Of a stretch of DNA of 64,000 nucleotides, positions 17,113-26,206 are shown piece by piece (position 1 is the first letter of the stretch; each line of letters opens with the position of its first letter). Position numbers and translations under genes: made by a program. Source of the DNA: Methylocystis hirsuta. Its GTDB lineage: Bacteria > Pseudomonadota > Alphaproteobacteria > Rhizobiales > Beijerinckiaceae. Under the pieces are notes generated by a model. The model saw nothing but the letters and a program-made list of their open reading frames with translations. It did no database searches and had not been told where the DNA came from. The DNA lies in the NCBI RefSeq assembly GCF_003722355.1, contig NZ_QWDD01000001.1, positions 2,967,001-3,031,000 on the forward strand, read 5' to 3'.

Positions 17113-17571
17113 CTACGAACTCTCATCGTCCTTGCCGCGCGAATTTTCATCGACGAGAACAGTGTTCTCGATCGGCGTGATCACCTTGAGCGTCAAAAAA
17201 GTGAAAAGCGCGATCGCAACCGCAACGTCATAGCCGCCAAGACCAACTGCGGCTCCAATAGCGCCTGTGGCCCACAGGCTCGCCGCGGTCGCCGTCCCCT
17301 GAACCGCCGCGCCCTGCTTGAGAATGGCGCCGCCGCCGATGAATCCTATTCCAGAGATGATGCCCTGGACAATTCTCGCCGTTCCATCGGTTGAATTCGC
17401 CATCACCTGCTCAGTCGCCTGGATAAAGCCGCACGAGGCAAGAGCGACGATCGGAAAGGTGCGAAGCCCTGCGCTGCGCTCCTGTCGCTCTCGATCCCAG
17501 CCGATCGGCAATGCGAGCGCATAGGCGCCCGCCAGCGCCGCGAGATGTGGAAGTATTTGAAATTTTTCCAC
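17113..17571 (-). CDS. MgtC/SapB family membrane protein
   Basis: A 152-residue protein with four to five predicted membrane helices matching the MgtC/SapB domain: GWDRERQERSAGLRT near residue 24, GIGFIGGGAILK near 74 and the TAASLWATGAIGAAVG helix. Members help cells grow in low magnesium or modulate the F1Fo ATPase; the extended cytoplasmic C-domain of Salmonella MgtC is absent. Translation starts at a GTG without a strong ribosome-binding site. It is divergent from ctaG. Confidence 0.88.
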   Translation of the reverse strand: MEKFQILPHLAALAGAYALALPIGWDRERQERSAGLRTFPIVALASCGFIQATEQVMANSTDGTARIVQGIISGIGFIGGGAILKQGAAVQGTATAASLWATGAIGAAVGLGGYDVAVAIALFTFLTLKVITPIENTVLVDENSRGKDDESS

Positions 17572-17705
17572 GTCGAAGCCTTTGCTCTACTCGCTCTTCC
17601 ACTAGTCGACGCAGAGCGCGTTTCAATGCCGCCGAACGCTCTGGACTGGCGCGAGCTTTGGCCAATATGGATCGTTATGCGCAGGAAGTTCGATCGCGAC
17701 GCCGC

Positions 17706-18413
17706 ATGAGCAGAACTAAAATCGCAATTGTTGCGATGGCGAATGGCGCTCCCGGCGCCCAGGCCGTCTCAGATTCGCGAGCGAAGATCGCAGTCGCGAT
17801 CATCGTCGCCTGCGCGGTCGGGCTTGTCGCTTACGCGGGTCCAGGCCTCGGACCTCGCGCGTCGCACATGGCGACGCACATTATGCTTATGAGCGCGCTC
17901 GCGCCTTTTTTGGCCGTGCTGTCGATTAGGTTTGCGTCGACTCCGGTTCTTGCGACCGGTCGCGCCCTGGCGATCGTCACCGCGGCGCAGCTTGCCCTGC
18001 TCTATGCGTGGCATGCGCCGGGCGCTGCCGCTTACACGGAGTCGCATCCGGCTGCGCATTTTTCGATGCACGCCTCATTGCTCGCGTCGGCGTTGCTTTT
18101 TTGGCTGGCGATTCTCGGCGATACAGGAGTCGCGCGCTGGCGCGGCGTCGCCGCGCTGGCGATCACCGGCAAGCTCGCCTGCCTTCTCGGCGTGCTTCTT
18201 GTGTTCGCGCCGCGCGTTCTCGACACGAGCGCTGCGAGTTGGGAAGCGACCACAGAGATGATGCTGGCGGATCAGCGCCTTGCCGGTTTGCTGATGCTGG
18301 CGGCCTGCCCGGCGAGCTATGTGCTCTCCGGCGTTTGGATCGCATCCCAGTGGCTGCTTGCTTTGGAGGACGATCGCTTGCGCGCGCGGTCCGATCGTCC
18401 GCACGGCGCCTAG
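17706..18413 (+). CDS. ctaG: Caa3-type CtaG cytochrome oxidase assembly protein
   Basis: A polytopic membrane protein of about 235 residues with six to seven hydrophobic segments and the histidine-containing SHMATHIMLMSALAP and HPAAHFSMHASLL motifs of the caa3_CtaG family, implicated in oxidase assembly. It is different from the Cox11-like CtaG. The start is uncertain: ATG 17706 gives a normal N-terminus, but an in-frame ATG at 17667 and earlier starts exist. It is 12 bases upstream of the fused oxidase subunit gene, supporting a common transcript. Confidence 0.82.
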   Translation: MSRTKIAIVAMANGAPGAQAVSDSRAKIAVAIIVACAVGLVAYAGPGLGPRASHMATHIMLMSALAPFLAVLSIRFASTPVLATGRALAIVTAAQLALLYAWHAPGAAAYTESHPAAHFSMHASLLASALLFWLAILGDTGVARWRGVAALAITGKLACLLGVLLVFAPRVLDTSAASWEATTEMMLADQRLAGLLMLAACPASYVLSGVWIASQWLLALEDDRLRARSDRPHGA

Positions 18414-18425
18414 AGCGCCGCCTCG

Positions 18426-20978
18426 ATGCCTGAACGCCAAAGCGACCCCAAACGCCTTCCAAACGAGACGCCGCGGCCGCCAGGCGAACTTGAAGAGCTT
18501 GAGCGCGCCTGGGCCTATCCGCCAGGGTGGCGAAAAATCAGCGAGATCAACAACAGTCTCGTCGGCGTCATCTATATCGGCGCGGCCTTTCTGTTCTTTC
18601 TGCTCGCGGGCGTGCTGGCGCTGATCATGCGCGTCCAGCTTTCGCACGGCGACAATCGTTTCATCGGACAGGATCTCTACAACCAGATCTTTACCGTGCA
18701 TGGCACGACGATGATGTTCCTGTTCGCCGTGCCTGTGATGGAGGCGCTGAGCGTCATCCTGCTGCCGCAGATGCTGGCCGCGCGCGACCTGCCCTTCCCA
18801 AGGCTCAGCGCCTTCGCCGTCTGGGCCTATGTGATCGGCGGCCTCGTGTTCTTCTCGACGATTTTCTACGGCCTTTCGCCGAGCGGCGGCTGGTTCATGT
18901 ATCCGCCGCTGACGCTGACAAGATTTTCGCCCGGAGATAACGCCGATTTCTGGCTGCTCGGCATCGGCTTCATCGAAATATCCGCGATCGCTGGCGCGAT
19001 TGAAATCATCGTCGGGATGCTGCGCACGCGGCCGCCGGGGATGACGCTCGACAAGATGCCGCTCTTTGGCTGGTCGATGCTGGTCTTTGCGGCGATGATC
19101 GTCTTCGCCTTCCCCGCCGTGATCCTCGCGACGATGATGCTCGAGATCGAGCGGTCCTTCGGCTGGCCCTTCTTCAACGCGGCCCAGAGCGGCGATCCGT
19201 TGCTGTGGCAGCACCTCTTCTGGTTTTTCGGGCATCCCGAGGTCTACATCATCTTCCTGCCGGGGGCCGGTCTCGTCTCGATGATCGTGCCGACGATGGC
19301 GCAACGCCCGCTCATCGGATACCGGCTGATCGTCGTCGCGCTGATCGCGACAGGCTTCTTCAGCTTCGGCCTGTGGGTGCATCACATGTTCAGCACCGGC
19401 ATTCCGGCGCTGAGCCTCGGCTTCTTTTCGGCCGCGAGCATGGCTGTCGCCGTGCCTTCCGGCATTCAGGTCTTTTCATGGATCGCGACGATCGCCGCGG
19501 CGCGCGATCGATTCAGACTCTCCACGCCGTCGCTGTTCATCCTCGGATTTCTTTTCATCTTCGCCATCGGCGGCCTAACGGGCGTGATGGTTGCGGTCGT
19601 TCCGTTCGATCTTCAGGCGCATGACAGCTATTTCATCGTTGCGCATTTCCATTACGTGCTCGTCGGCGGCATGGTGTTTCCGCTCTTTGCGACCTTCTAT
19701 TACTGGGACCCGATGATCAGCCGGAACCGGCTTTCGGAGCGCCTTGGGCGCTATGTGTTCTGGCTGATGTTCGTGGGCTTCAACGTCGCCTTTTTCCCCA
19801 TGCACGTCTCAGGTCTCCTCGGCATGCCGCGGCGGGTTTGGACCTACCCCCGCGCCATGGGCTGGGACACGCTCAATATGATATCGACGATCGGCGCGTT
19901 CATTCTCGCGCTCGGCGTGCTGGTGTTCGTCGTCGATATTTTCGTGCGCTTCCGACGCGACTGGGAGACGCAGCGAACGCAGACCAATCCCTGGAACGCC
20001 GGAACGCTGGAGTGGCTGCCGAGCGATCTCTATTCGATGCGCAGCGTTCCGATCGTGACGAGTCGCTACCCTCTATGGGATCGGCCCAATCTCGCCGAGG
20101 ACGTCGCGGCGGGGGCCTATTATCTGCCGAACGCCGCAACCGGACGGCGCGAGACGATCGTCACCTCGCCCATCGAAGCCCGACCGGAATATCTCCTTGA
20201 AATGCCGGGACCGGGCTGGGCGCATATGTTCTCCGCGGTCTTCACAGCCGCTTTCTTTCTGCTGCTGACGGTGAAGGCCGTTGCGATCGCGCTCGTCTGC
20301 GGCGCATTGGCCATCTTCGCCACGCTCGTCTGGTGCTGGCAGCTCGACCCGCCGCCGCGCGGACGCGTCGAGATCGGCGGCGGGATCAGTCTGCCTACCT
20401 ATATGTCCGGCCCCTCGTCGCACGCCTGGTGGGCGATGATCGTGCTTATCCTCGTCGCCGCCTCGCTCTACATCACCTTCGTCTTCTCCTACCTCTATCT
20501 TTGGACCGTCAGCCCACAAGTCTGGCCCGTCGTTGGCGCGTCGCCGCTTCCGGACCTGCGCTGGGCGGCGAGCGGCGCGTCGCTGATGCTTCTCAGCATT
20601 CTTGCGTTCAGGATGGCCGACCGTGCGCTTCCCAAACCCGGTTCGATCAGCCTATCGGCGGCGCTTCTGATGATCGCCGGCGCCTTGTGCCTCATCGCCG
20701 GTGTCGGGATAGAAGGCTATGCGCAATGGCGATCCGGCCTGCGGCCGGGGGAAAACTCCTACGGCGCCATGGTGTATTTGGAGATTGTCTTGACAGGGCA
20801 GCTCGTGGCGACTGTCGCGGTGATGACCGGATTCGCCTTGGCGCGTCTCTTCACGGGGAAACTCGATGCGCAGCGACGCGTATCATTCGAAAGCGCGGCG
20901 CTGCTGGCTTACTACACAGCCGCGCAAGGGCTCCTCGGATTTCTGCTCATTTATGGCTTTCCGCGAATGCTGGAGTAG
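18426..20978 (+). CDS. Cytochrome c oxidase subunit I+III fusion
   Basis: An 850-residue membrane protein: heme-copper oxidase subunit I (about residues 30-550) fused to a subunit III-like region (about 590-850). Subunit I shows the heme ligand in FTVHGTTMMF, WFFGHPEVYII (CuB His270, Glu272, cross-linking Tyr274), VHHMFSTG (CuB) and VAHFHYVL (hemes a and a3). Asp121 in AARDLPFPR and Glu272 keep the acidic ends of the D channel, but the lysine expected in the VPTGIKxFSW motif is Gln348 (VPSGIQVFSW), so the normal K channel is missing. No subunit II gene adjoins; ctaG precedes and a small membrane protein follows by 3 bases. Confidence 0.93.
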   Translation: MPERQSDPKRLPNETPRPPGELEELERAWAYPPGWRKISEINNSLVGVIYIGAAFLFFLLAGVLALIMRVQLSHGDNRFIGQDLYNQIFTVHGTTMMFLFAVPVMEALSVILLPQMLAARDLPFPRLSAFAVWAYVIGGLVFFSTIFYGLSPSGGWFMYPPLTLTRFSPGDNADFWLLGIGFIEISAIAGAIEIIVGMLRTRPPGMTLDKMPLFGWSMLVFAAMIVFAFPAVILATMMLEIERSFGWPFFNAAQSGDPLLWQHLFWFFGHPEVYIIFLPGAGLVSMIVPTMAQRPLIGYRLIVVALIATGFFSFGLWVHHMFSTGIPALSLGFFSAASMAVAVPSGIQVFSWIATIAAARDRFRLSTPSLFILGFLFIFAIGGLTGVMVAVVPFDLQAHDSYFIVAHFHYVLVGGMVFPLFATFYYWDPMISRNRLSERLGRYVFWLMFVGFNVAFFPMHVSGLLGMPRRVWTYPRAMGWDTLNMISTIGAFILALGVLVFVVDIFVRFRRDWETQRTQTNPWNAGTLEWLPSDLYSMRSVPIVTSRYPLWDRPNLAEDVAAGAYYLPNAATGRRETIVTSPIEARPEYLLEMPGPGWAHMFSAVFTAAFFLLLTVKAVAIALVCGALAIFATLVWCWQLDPPPRGRVEIGGGISLPTYMSGPSSHAWWAMIVLILVAASLYITFVFSYLYLWTVSPQVWPVVGASPLPDLRWAASGASLMLLSILAFRMADRALPKPGSISLSAALLMIAGALCLIAGVGIEGYAQWRSGLRPGENSYGAMVYLEIVLTGQLVATVAVMTGFALARLFTGKLDAQRRVSFESAALLAYYTAAQGLLGFLLIYGFPRMLE

Positions 20979-20981
20979 ACG

Positions 20982-21371
20982 ATGTCGCGTGCAAGCAAGG
21001 CTGAGCATCCTCGCTGGTCTCTGACGACGATTATCGCCTTTTTGCTCGCCGGTCCCATCGTCTGGGGCCTGCATTTTCTTTTTGTCTATGGCGGGCATAC
21101 GCTGATGTGCGTGCTCGGCTGGTCCAGCGAGCCGCAAGTCATACGGGCGGCCGTCATCGCGGCTGGCGGCGCAGCCCTTGCGCTTCTTGTTTTCCTCGCG
21201 CGTGCGGCGCGCCGCTGGCGTCGCTATGTGGTCGAGGGCGGCGGCGGCTCGGCCGCGTCAGCGGAGTTTCAAATGTATGCGACGTTGCTGCTGATCCTGC
21301 TGTCGACCGCCGGCGTGGCGTGGTCGAGCCTTGCAGCGTTCTTTATCGCTCCCTGCCAGACGCTGCGATGA
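20982..21371 (+). CDS. Small membrane protein of the oxidase cluster
   Basis: A 129-residue protein with three to four predicted helices (residues 14-36, 54-72 and 98-122) and no motif I can name. It starts three bases after the oxidase subunit I+III stop and is surely cotranscribed. Its position suggests a small accessory or assembly component of the oxidase. Two cysteines (in LMCVLGW and APCQTLR) are the only potential metal or heme ligands besides His in GLHFLFVYGGH. Confidence 0.75.
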   Translation: MSRASKAEHPRWSLTTIIAFLLAGPIVWGLHFLFVYGGHTLMCVLGWSSEPQVIRAAVIAAGGAALALLVFLARAARRWRRYVVEGGGGSAASAEFQMYATLLLILLSTAGVAWSSLAAFFIAPCQTLR

Positions 21372-21559
21372 AGTCGCCCGAGAGAGTATAGGGAGGATGG
21401 CGCCGCGGGCGCTGCGCCTGAGCCTGCCGGCGCCGACGCGCCGCCCTCTGCGCCAAAGGCTTGGAGCATCTCGCGCCGGTTTGCGCGCGCAGCAGATTCT
21501 CAGGCCGGGCCGGATCAGCCTACGCCGCTCGCGACAATCCGGCGTCCAAGTTCTGTATT

Positions 21560-22081
21560 CTAGGCCGCAGGCTTCGCCTGTTCAGCGACCTTGACTGGAA
21601 GCTGCGTCCGAATCGCATCGACGATCCTCTGAACGGAGGCGTCGGCCTCGCTGGCGCGCTTCTCCGCCGCGACCGCCCGCTGCTCCATGGCCGCAAGATC
21701 GGCCTGCCTCGCCGCGAGCTGCGACTGCGCGCCATCGAGATCTTTCCGCGTCTGAATGAGGGCCGCTGAGAGTTCGGCGGCTTCCGACTCCGATTTGCGC
21801 AACGCGGCTTCGGCGCGATCGCCGCGGTCTTCGGCGCGCTCCAGCTTTTCTCTCACCGCATTGGCGGCGCTATGCGCGCGCGCCACCGCCTGAGCGGACT
21901 GCTTTTCGAGTTCCTTGATCGCCGCAGCGGCCTGGGACACGAGGTCCAGCGCCGCCGTAGCGTCGTCAGTGGCGCGCAGCCGCTGACGGACAGGAAAGTT
22001 CGGCGCCGGCGGCGCCAGCGGCCTGTTGTCCCCTCTCGGGATGATTTCGTCCATCACCTGATCCAGATCCAGCGAATCCAT
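21560..22081 (-). CDS. Coiled-coil protein of unknown function
   Basis: A 173-residue soluble protein. The first 30 residues are proline-rich and probably disordered; residues about 35-155 are an almost uninterrupted Ala/Glu/Arg/Gln-rich coiled coil with heptad character, and the tail is short. No membrane segment or signal peptide. The start is ATG 22081, preceded by GGGAGG at 5-base spacing; an upstream ATG at 22102 lacks a ribosome-binding site. It is divergent from ppsA. It might be a polar-scaffold or cytoskeletal accessory, but nothing in the sequence proves that. Confidence 0.7.
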   Translation of the reverse strand: MDSLDLDQVMDEIIPRGDNRPLAPPAPNFPVRQRLRATDDATAALDLVSQAAAAIKELEKQSAQAVARAHSAANAVREKLERAEDRGDRAEAALRKSESEAAELSAALIQTRKDLDGAQSQLAARQADLAAMEQRAVAAEKRASEADASVQRIVDAIRTQLPVKVAEQAKPAA

Positions 22082-22392
22082 TTGCGCCTCCCGCCATCGC
22101 ACGAACTGAGTTGGGCCAGCCGTCCAATCAGATTCCTATTATGGTCAAGAATCCGGCCAAATCTCGACCATTAGGTCAAGTTTTAACCATAACCAGCGGG
22201 GTAAGCGTTTTTCCTAGGACAGATCGGCCTCCAAGGACCAATGCTTAAGCTACTAAGAGCGCCGATGCGACTAAAAACGTGCCTTGCTCACACAAATTCT
22301 GTGTAAGCGCTCAATATCACCGCGCAGCTGTAATAATTATGGCGCAATAGCCCAGGGACCTCACGCTCGCTCCCTTACCAAAAGAGCTCGTC
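22082..22392. promoter_or_regulatory. Divergent control region, coiled-coil gene / ppsA
   Basis: About 310 AT-richer non-coding bases. A TTATGGT (22139-22145) / ACCATAA (22186-22192) inverted pair encloses two similar TAxGGTCAAG copies (22140 and 22171), and a TTAACCAT sequence at 22183-22190 resembles the half-site of the cell-cycle regulator CtrA. These are candidate operators only. Confidence 0.35.
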
Positions 22393-24864
22393 ATGAATAG
22401 AATGGCCGACTCCACCATTTCCAAAGAGAAAAAGCCGGCGCATTCGGCCTTCGGGAAATTTATTCGTTTTTTCAACGAGGTGGACATCGCCGACGTGCCG
22501 CTGGTGGGCGGCAAGAACGCCTCGCTTGGCGAAATGTACCGGGAGCTGACGGCGAAAAGCATCCTGGTGCCCAATGGCTTCGCCGTCACCGCCGAGGCCT
22601 ATCGCTATACGCTCGATGCAGCGGGCGTCTGGACCGCGCTTCGAGAGGCGCTCGACGGATTGAACCCGTCTGACGTCGATGATCTCGCCAAGCGCGCCGC
22701 GCGAGCCCGCGACATCGTTTATGGCGCGCAGACGCCCCCCGATGTCGAAGCCGAAATTCGCAGCGCCCTCGCCCGCCTCACCGACGAATACGGAGCCGAT
22801 TTGACGGTCGCCGTGCGCTCGTCGGCGACGGCGGAAGATTTGCCGAGCGCAAGTTTCGCCGGACAACATGACACCTATCTCAATGTGCGCGGCCCCGCCG
22901 CCGTTCTCGACGCCATCCGTCATTGCTTCGCGAGCCTGTTCACCGACCGCGCCATCCGCTATCGCATCGACAACGGATTCGATCACTTCAAAGTGTTCAA
23001 CTCCGTCGGCGTGATGAAAATGGTGCGCTCGGATTTGGCGGCGTCCGGCGTCGTCTTCACGATCGACACGGAAAGCGGATTCGAGGACGTTGTCTTCATC
23101 ACCGGCGCCTACGGCCTCGGCGAAAATGTGGTGCAAGGCGCCGTCGACCCGGACGAATTCTACGTCTTCAAGCCCACCTATCGGCAGGGCAAGCGCGCGA
23201 TTTTGAAGCGCGCGCTCGGGGCGAAAAAAATCAGGATGGTCTTTTCGGACCGGGGCCGGACGACGACGCGCAACATCCCTACCGACGCCAAGGAAAGAGA
23301 GAAATTCTGCATCTCCGACGAAGAGGCGCTGACGCTCGCCGGCCAGGCGATCGAGATCGAGGACCACTATAGCGCCAAAGCCGGCGCGCGCCGCCCCATG
23401 GACATCGAATGGGCCAAGGATGGTCTCGACGGCCAGCTCTACATCGTTCAGGCTCGCCCCGAAACCGTCGCGTCCCGCCGCGACCGGAACATCGCTGAAA
23501 TCTACAAGGTGACGAAGCACGGCGCGGTGAAAGTCGAAGGACGCGCGGTCGGCGCAAAGATCGCCAGCGGCAAGGCGCGCATGATCGAGCGCGCCAGCGA
23601 GCTTTCAACATTCGTTCCCGGCGAGATCCTCGTCGCCGATACGACGTCGCCCGACTGGGGCACGGTGATGAAATCGGCCGCCGCCATCGTGACGAACCGC
23701 GGCGGCCGCACGTGCCATGCGGCGATCGTCGCGCGCGAACTTGGCATTCCGGCAATCGTCGGCACGGACGCGGCGACGCGACTCATCCGCACCGGCGACG
23801 TGATCTCGGTGAGCTGCGCCGAGGGCGATGTCGGAAAGGTCTACGAGGACGCCATCGAGTTTGAGGTGGAGCGCGTCGATCTGTCGACTCTGACGAAGCC
23901 CGTCACGCATGTGATGATGAACGTCGGCAATCCCGACATCGCTTTCGGCCTCGCGGCGTTGCCGAACGACGGCGTCGGCCTTGCGCGCATGGAGTTCATC
24001 ATTGCGGACTCGATCAAGGCGCATCCGATGGCGCTCGTTCACCCGGAGCGACTCGGAGCGCGCGAACGCGCCGAAATTGCGCGACTGACCGCAAATTATG
24101 CAAGCCCCAGCGAATTCTTCGTGAAGCGCTTATCTGAAGGCGTCGGCACGATCGCAGCGGCGTTTTATCCAAAGCCTGTCATCGTGCGCATGTCCGACTT
24201 CAAGAGCAATGAATACGCCTCATTGCTCGGCGGAGAGGTTTTCGAAACGCAGGAAGCCAATCCCATGATCGGCTTTCGCGGCGCGTCGCGCTATGCGCAC
24301 CCTGCTTACCGGGAAGGCTTCGCGCTCGAATGCGCCGCGATGACCCGCGTGCGCGACGAGATGGGCCTGACCAACGTCAAACTGATGATTCCCTTCTGCC
24401 GCCGCATCGAAGAAGCGGAGAAGGTCATTGCGCTGATGCGCGAGCTCGGTCTCGAACGCGGCAAGAACGGGCTCGAGATCTACGTGATGTGCGAAATTCC
24501 AAACAACGTCATGCTTATCGATCAATTCTCCAAATATTTCGACGGTTTTTCGATCGGCTCGAACGATCTGACGCAACTGACGCTCGGCGTCGACCGCGAC
24601 TCCGAAATCGTCGCCTTCGACTTCGACGAACGCGACGAAGGCGTGAAGGAGATCATTCGTTTGGCGGTCGAAGGGGCCAAGCGCAACGGGCGGCACAGCG
24701 GCATTTGCGGCCAGGCGCCCTCGGATTATCCGGAGATCGCTGAATTCCTCGTGCGCTTGGGAATCGATTCGATCAGCCTCAATCCCGACACGGTTTTGCA
24801 GACCACAAGACGCATCGTCGACCTGGAGAAGCATCTCGGTCGAGAGCCGCGACAGACGGATTGA
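22393..24864 (+). CDS. ppsA: Phosphoenolpyruvate synthase (pyruvate, water dikinase)
   Basis: An 823-residue enzyme making PEP from pyruvate and ATP, the entry step of gluconeogenesis from C3 units. The N-terminal ATP-grasp region begins VPLVGGKNASLGEM and has the AVRSSATAEDLPSASFAGQ segment; the phosphohistidine domain shows GGRTCHAAIVAREL with His442; the C-terminal TIM barrel carries NDLTQLTLGVDRDS and the catalytic Cys in SGICGQAPSDYPE. It is slightly longer at the N-terminus than E. coli PpsA; a second ATG three codons on is possible. PckA near 51 kb provides the complementary route from oxaloacetate. Confidence 0.95.
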   Translation: MNRMADSTISKEKKPAHSAFGKFIRFFNEVDIADVPLVGGKNASLGEMYRELTAKSILVPNGFAVTAEAYRYTLDAAGVWTALREALDGLNPSDVDDLAKRAARARDIVYGAQTPPDVEAEIRSALARLTDEYGADLTVAVRSSATAEDLPSASFAGQHDTYLNVRGPAAVLDAIRHCFASLFTDRAIRYRIDNGFDHFKVFNSVGVMKMVRSDLAASGVVFTIDTESGFEDVVFITGAYGLGENVVQGAVDPDEFYVFKPTYRQGKRAILKRALGAKKIRMVFSDRGRTTTRNIPTDAKEREKFCISDEEALTLAGQAIEIEDHYSAKAGARRPMDIEWAKDGLDGQLYIVQARPETVASRRDRNIAEIYKVTKHGAVKVEGRAVGAKIASGKARMIERASELSTFVPGEILVADTTSPDWGTVMKSAAAIVTNRGGRTCHAAIVARELGIPAIVGTDAATRLIRTGDVISVSCAEGDVGKVYEDAIEFEVERVDLSTLTKPVTHVMMNVGNPDIAFGLAALPNDGVGLARMEFIIADSIKAHPMALVHPERLGARERAEIARLTANYASPSEFFVKRLSEGVGTIAAAFYPKPVIVRMSDFKSNEYASLLGGEVFETQEANPMIGFRGASRYAHPAYREGFALECAAMTRVRDEMGLTNVKLMIPFCRRIEEAEKVIALMRELGLERGKNGLEIYVMCEIPNNVMLIDQFSKYFDGFSIGSNDLTQLTLGVDRDSEIVAFDFDERDEGVKEIIRLAVEGAKRNGRHSGICGQAPSDYPEIAEFLVRLGIDSISLNPDTVLQTTRRIVDLEKHLGREPRQTD

Positions 24865-24969
24865 CCGATCCGGCGCGTCTTTGCATTCGTTCAATCGCCG
24901 TCCACCCCCCAGCGCCCGCGTAAGGCGTCGATCGACCGTGGCGCGCGTCGCCGAATAAAGGAAAAGCAA

Positions 24970-26040
24970 ATGAGCGCAGCCGCCAACCGGAAAGTCCTCG
25001 CGACGATGGCTCCAGCGGCCGGACTTGTGGGAGTCGCCGCAGCGCTGCATTTTGCGCAAGCCGGTCCCATCGTAAACTTCATCGCCTCGGCTTTGGCCCT
25101 GGCGAGCGTCGCGCATGTGATTGGCGAAGCCACCGATCAGCTTGGCAATCACCTCTCGCCGGCGGCGACGGGCATCGTTCAGTCGGCGGTCGGCAATCTT
25201 CCCGAACTGTTCGTCTGCATCTTCGCGCTCAGGGCCGGGCTGCTGACCGTCGTGCAGGCTTCGCTGATCGGCTCCATTCTGTCGAACGCGCTTCTCGTCC
25301 TGGGCCTTGCTTTTGTCGCCGGCGGTTGGAGGGTCGGCGTTCTTCACTTCGAAAGTCAGACCCCGCGAATGATCGCGACGCTGCTTCTGCTGGCGGTGTC
25401 GGCGCTGGTGCTGCCAACGCTCGCTCAGGAGCTGCATCTGCCGAGCGGCGCGCATGAGCAGGAGCTCGCCGTCGTCTGCGCGGTCGTGCTTCTTTTCGTT
25501 TTTGTTGTGCTCACCCATGCGATGCTCAGTCGGGGGCAGCGCGCGTTGCCGGCCGAGACCCACGCGCGCGTGCATGCATGGTCGCTCGGCGCCGCGATCG
25601 GCGTTCTCGCGGCTTGCGGCGGCGCCGCCGCCTTCGTATCCGACTGGTTCGTCGACGCGCTCGGTCCAGCGATCGAAATCTTGGGCGTCAGCGAGGCCTT
25701 TTCCGGCCTCGTCATCGTCGCCATCGCCGGCAACGCCGTCGAAAATGTCGTTGGCGTTCGGCTCGCGGCTCAGGGCAAGGCCGACCTTGCGGTCAGCGTC
25801 ATTTTGAACTCAGCGCTCCAGGTCGCCGTGGCGCTTATTCCGATTCTGGTGCTCGTCAGCTTTGCGATGGGCGGCGCGGCGCCGTTCACGCTCGCCATTC
25901 CGCCGATTCTTGCGGCGGCCATGTTTCTTTCAGTGTTGGTGGTCACGGTGGTCACCGTCGACGGCCGGGCAGACATGGTCGACGGGGCGGCGCTTGTTGG
26001 TCTTTACGTCATTATCGCGGCGATCTTCTGGTGGGGTTAG
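24970..26040 (+). CDS. Ca2+/H+ antiporter (CAX/ChaA-like)
   Basis: A 356-residue transporter with about eleven hydrophobic segments. The two cation-binding repeats are visible as SAVGNLPELFV near residue 75 and AIAGNAVENVVG near 253, each with the acidic residue in a GNxxE motif typical of the CAX branch of the Ca2+:cation antiporter superfamily. It would extrude calcium (or other divalent cations) using the proton gradient. A good AAAGGAAAA box precedes the ATG. It is 105 bases after ppsA and may have its own promoter. Confidence 0.88.
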   Translation: MSAAANRKVLATMAPAAGLVGVAAALHFAQAGPIVNFIASALALASVAHVIGEATDQLGNHLSPAATGIVQSAVGNLPELFVCIFALRAGLLTVVQASLIGSILSNALLVLGLAFVAGGWRVGVLHFESQTPRMIATLLLLAVSALVLPTLAQELHLPSGAHEQELAVVCAVVLLFVFVVLTHAMLSRGQRALPAETHARVHAWSLGAAIGVLAACGGAAAFVSDWFVDALGPAIEILGVSEAFSGLVIVAIAGNAVENVVGVRLAAQGKADLAVSVILNSALQVAVALIPILVLVSFAMGGAAPFTLAIPPILAAAMFLSVLVVTVVTVDGRADMVDGAALVGLYVIIAAIFWWG

Positions 26041-26206
26041 CGCCTCCTCGGCGCCAACGTAACGCCTCCTCAATTCTACGCTTTTTCCGACCGTGAAGGG
26101 ATGAGCGCAGTCGCTCTCGCCCTATATCTCTCGCCCTGAAGGCGCCGCGGAGCCGACGCGGCCTAGCGTCGTGCGGGAAAACAGATCGCGGCGGTGGGAG
26201 GGACTT

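Noticed and set aside
18075-19385. 436-residue minus-strand frame opposite ctaG and oxidase genes
   Set aside because: Asp/Glu/Arg-rich shadow of membrane-protein codons on the other strand.
24220-25575. 451-residue minus-strand frame opposite ppsA and the antiporter
   Set aside because: Spans two clear plus-strand genes and their gap; no protein family features.
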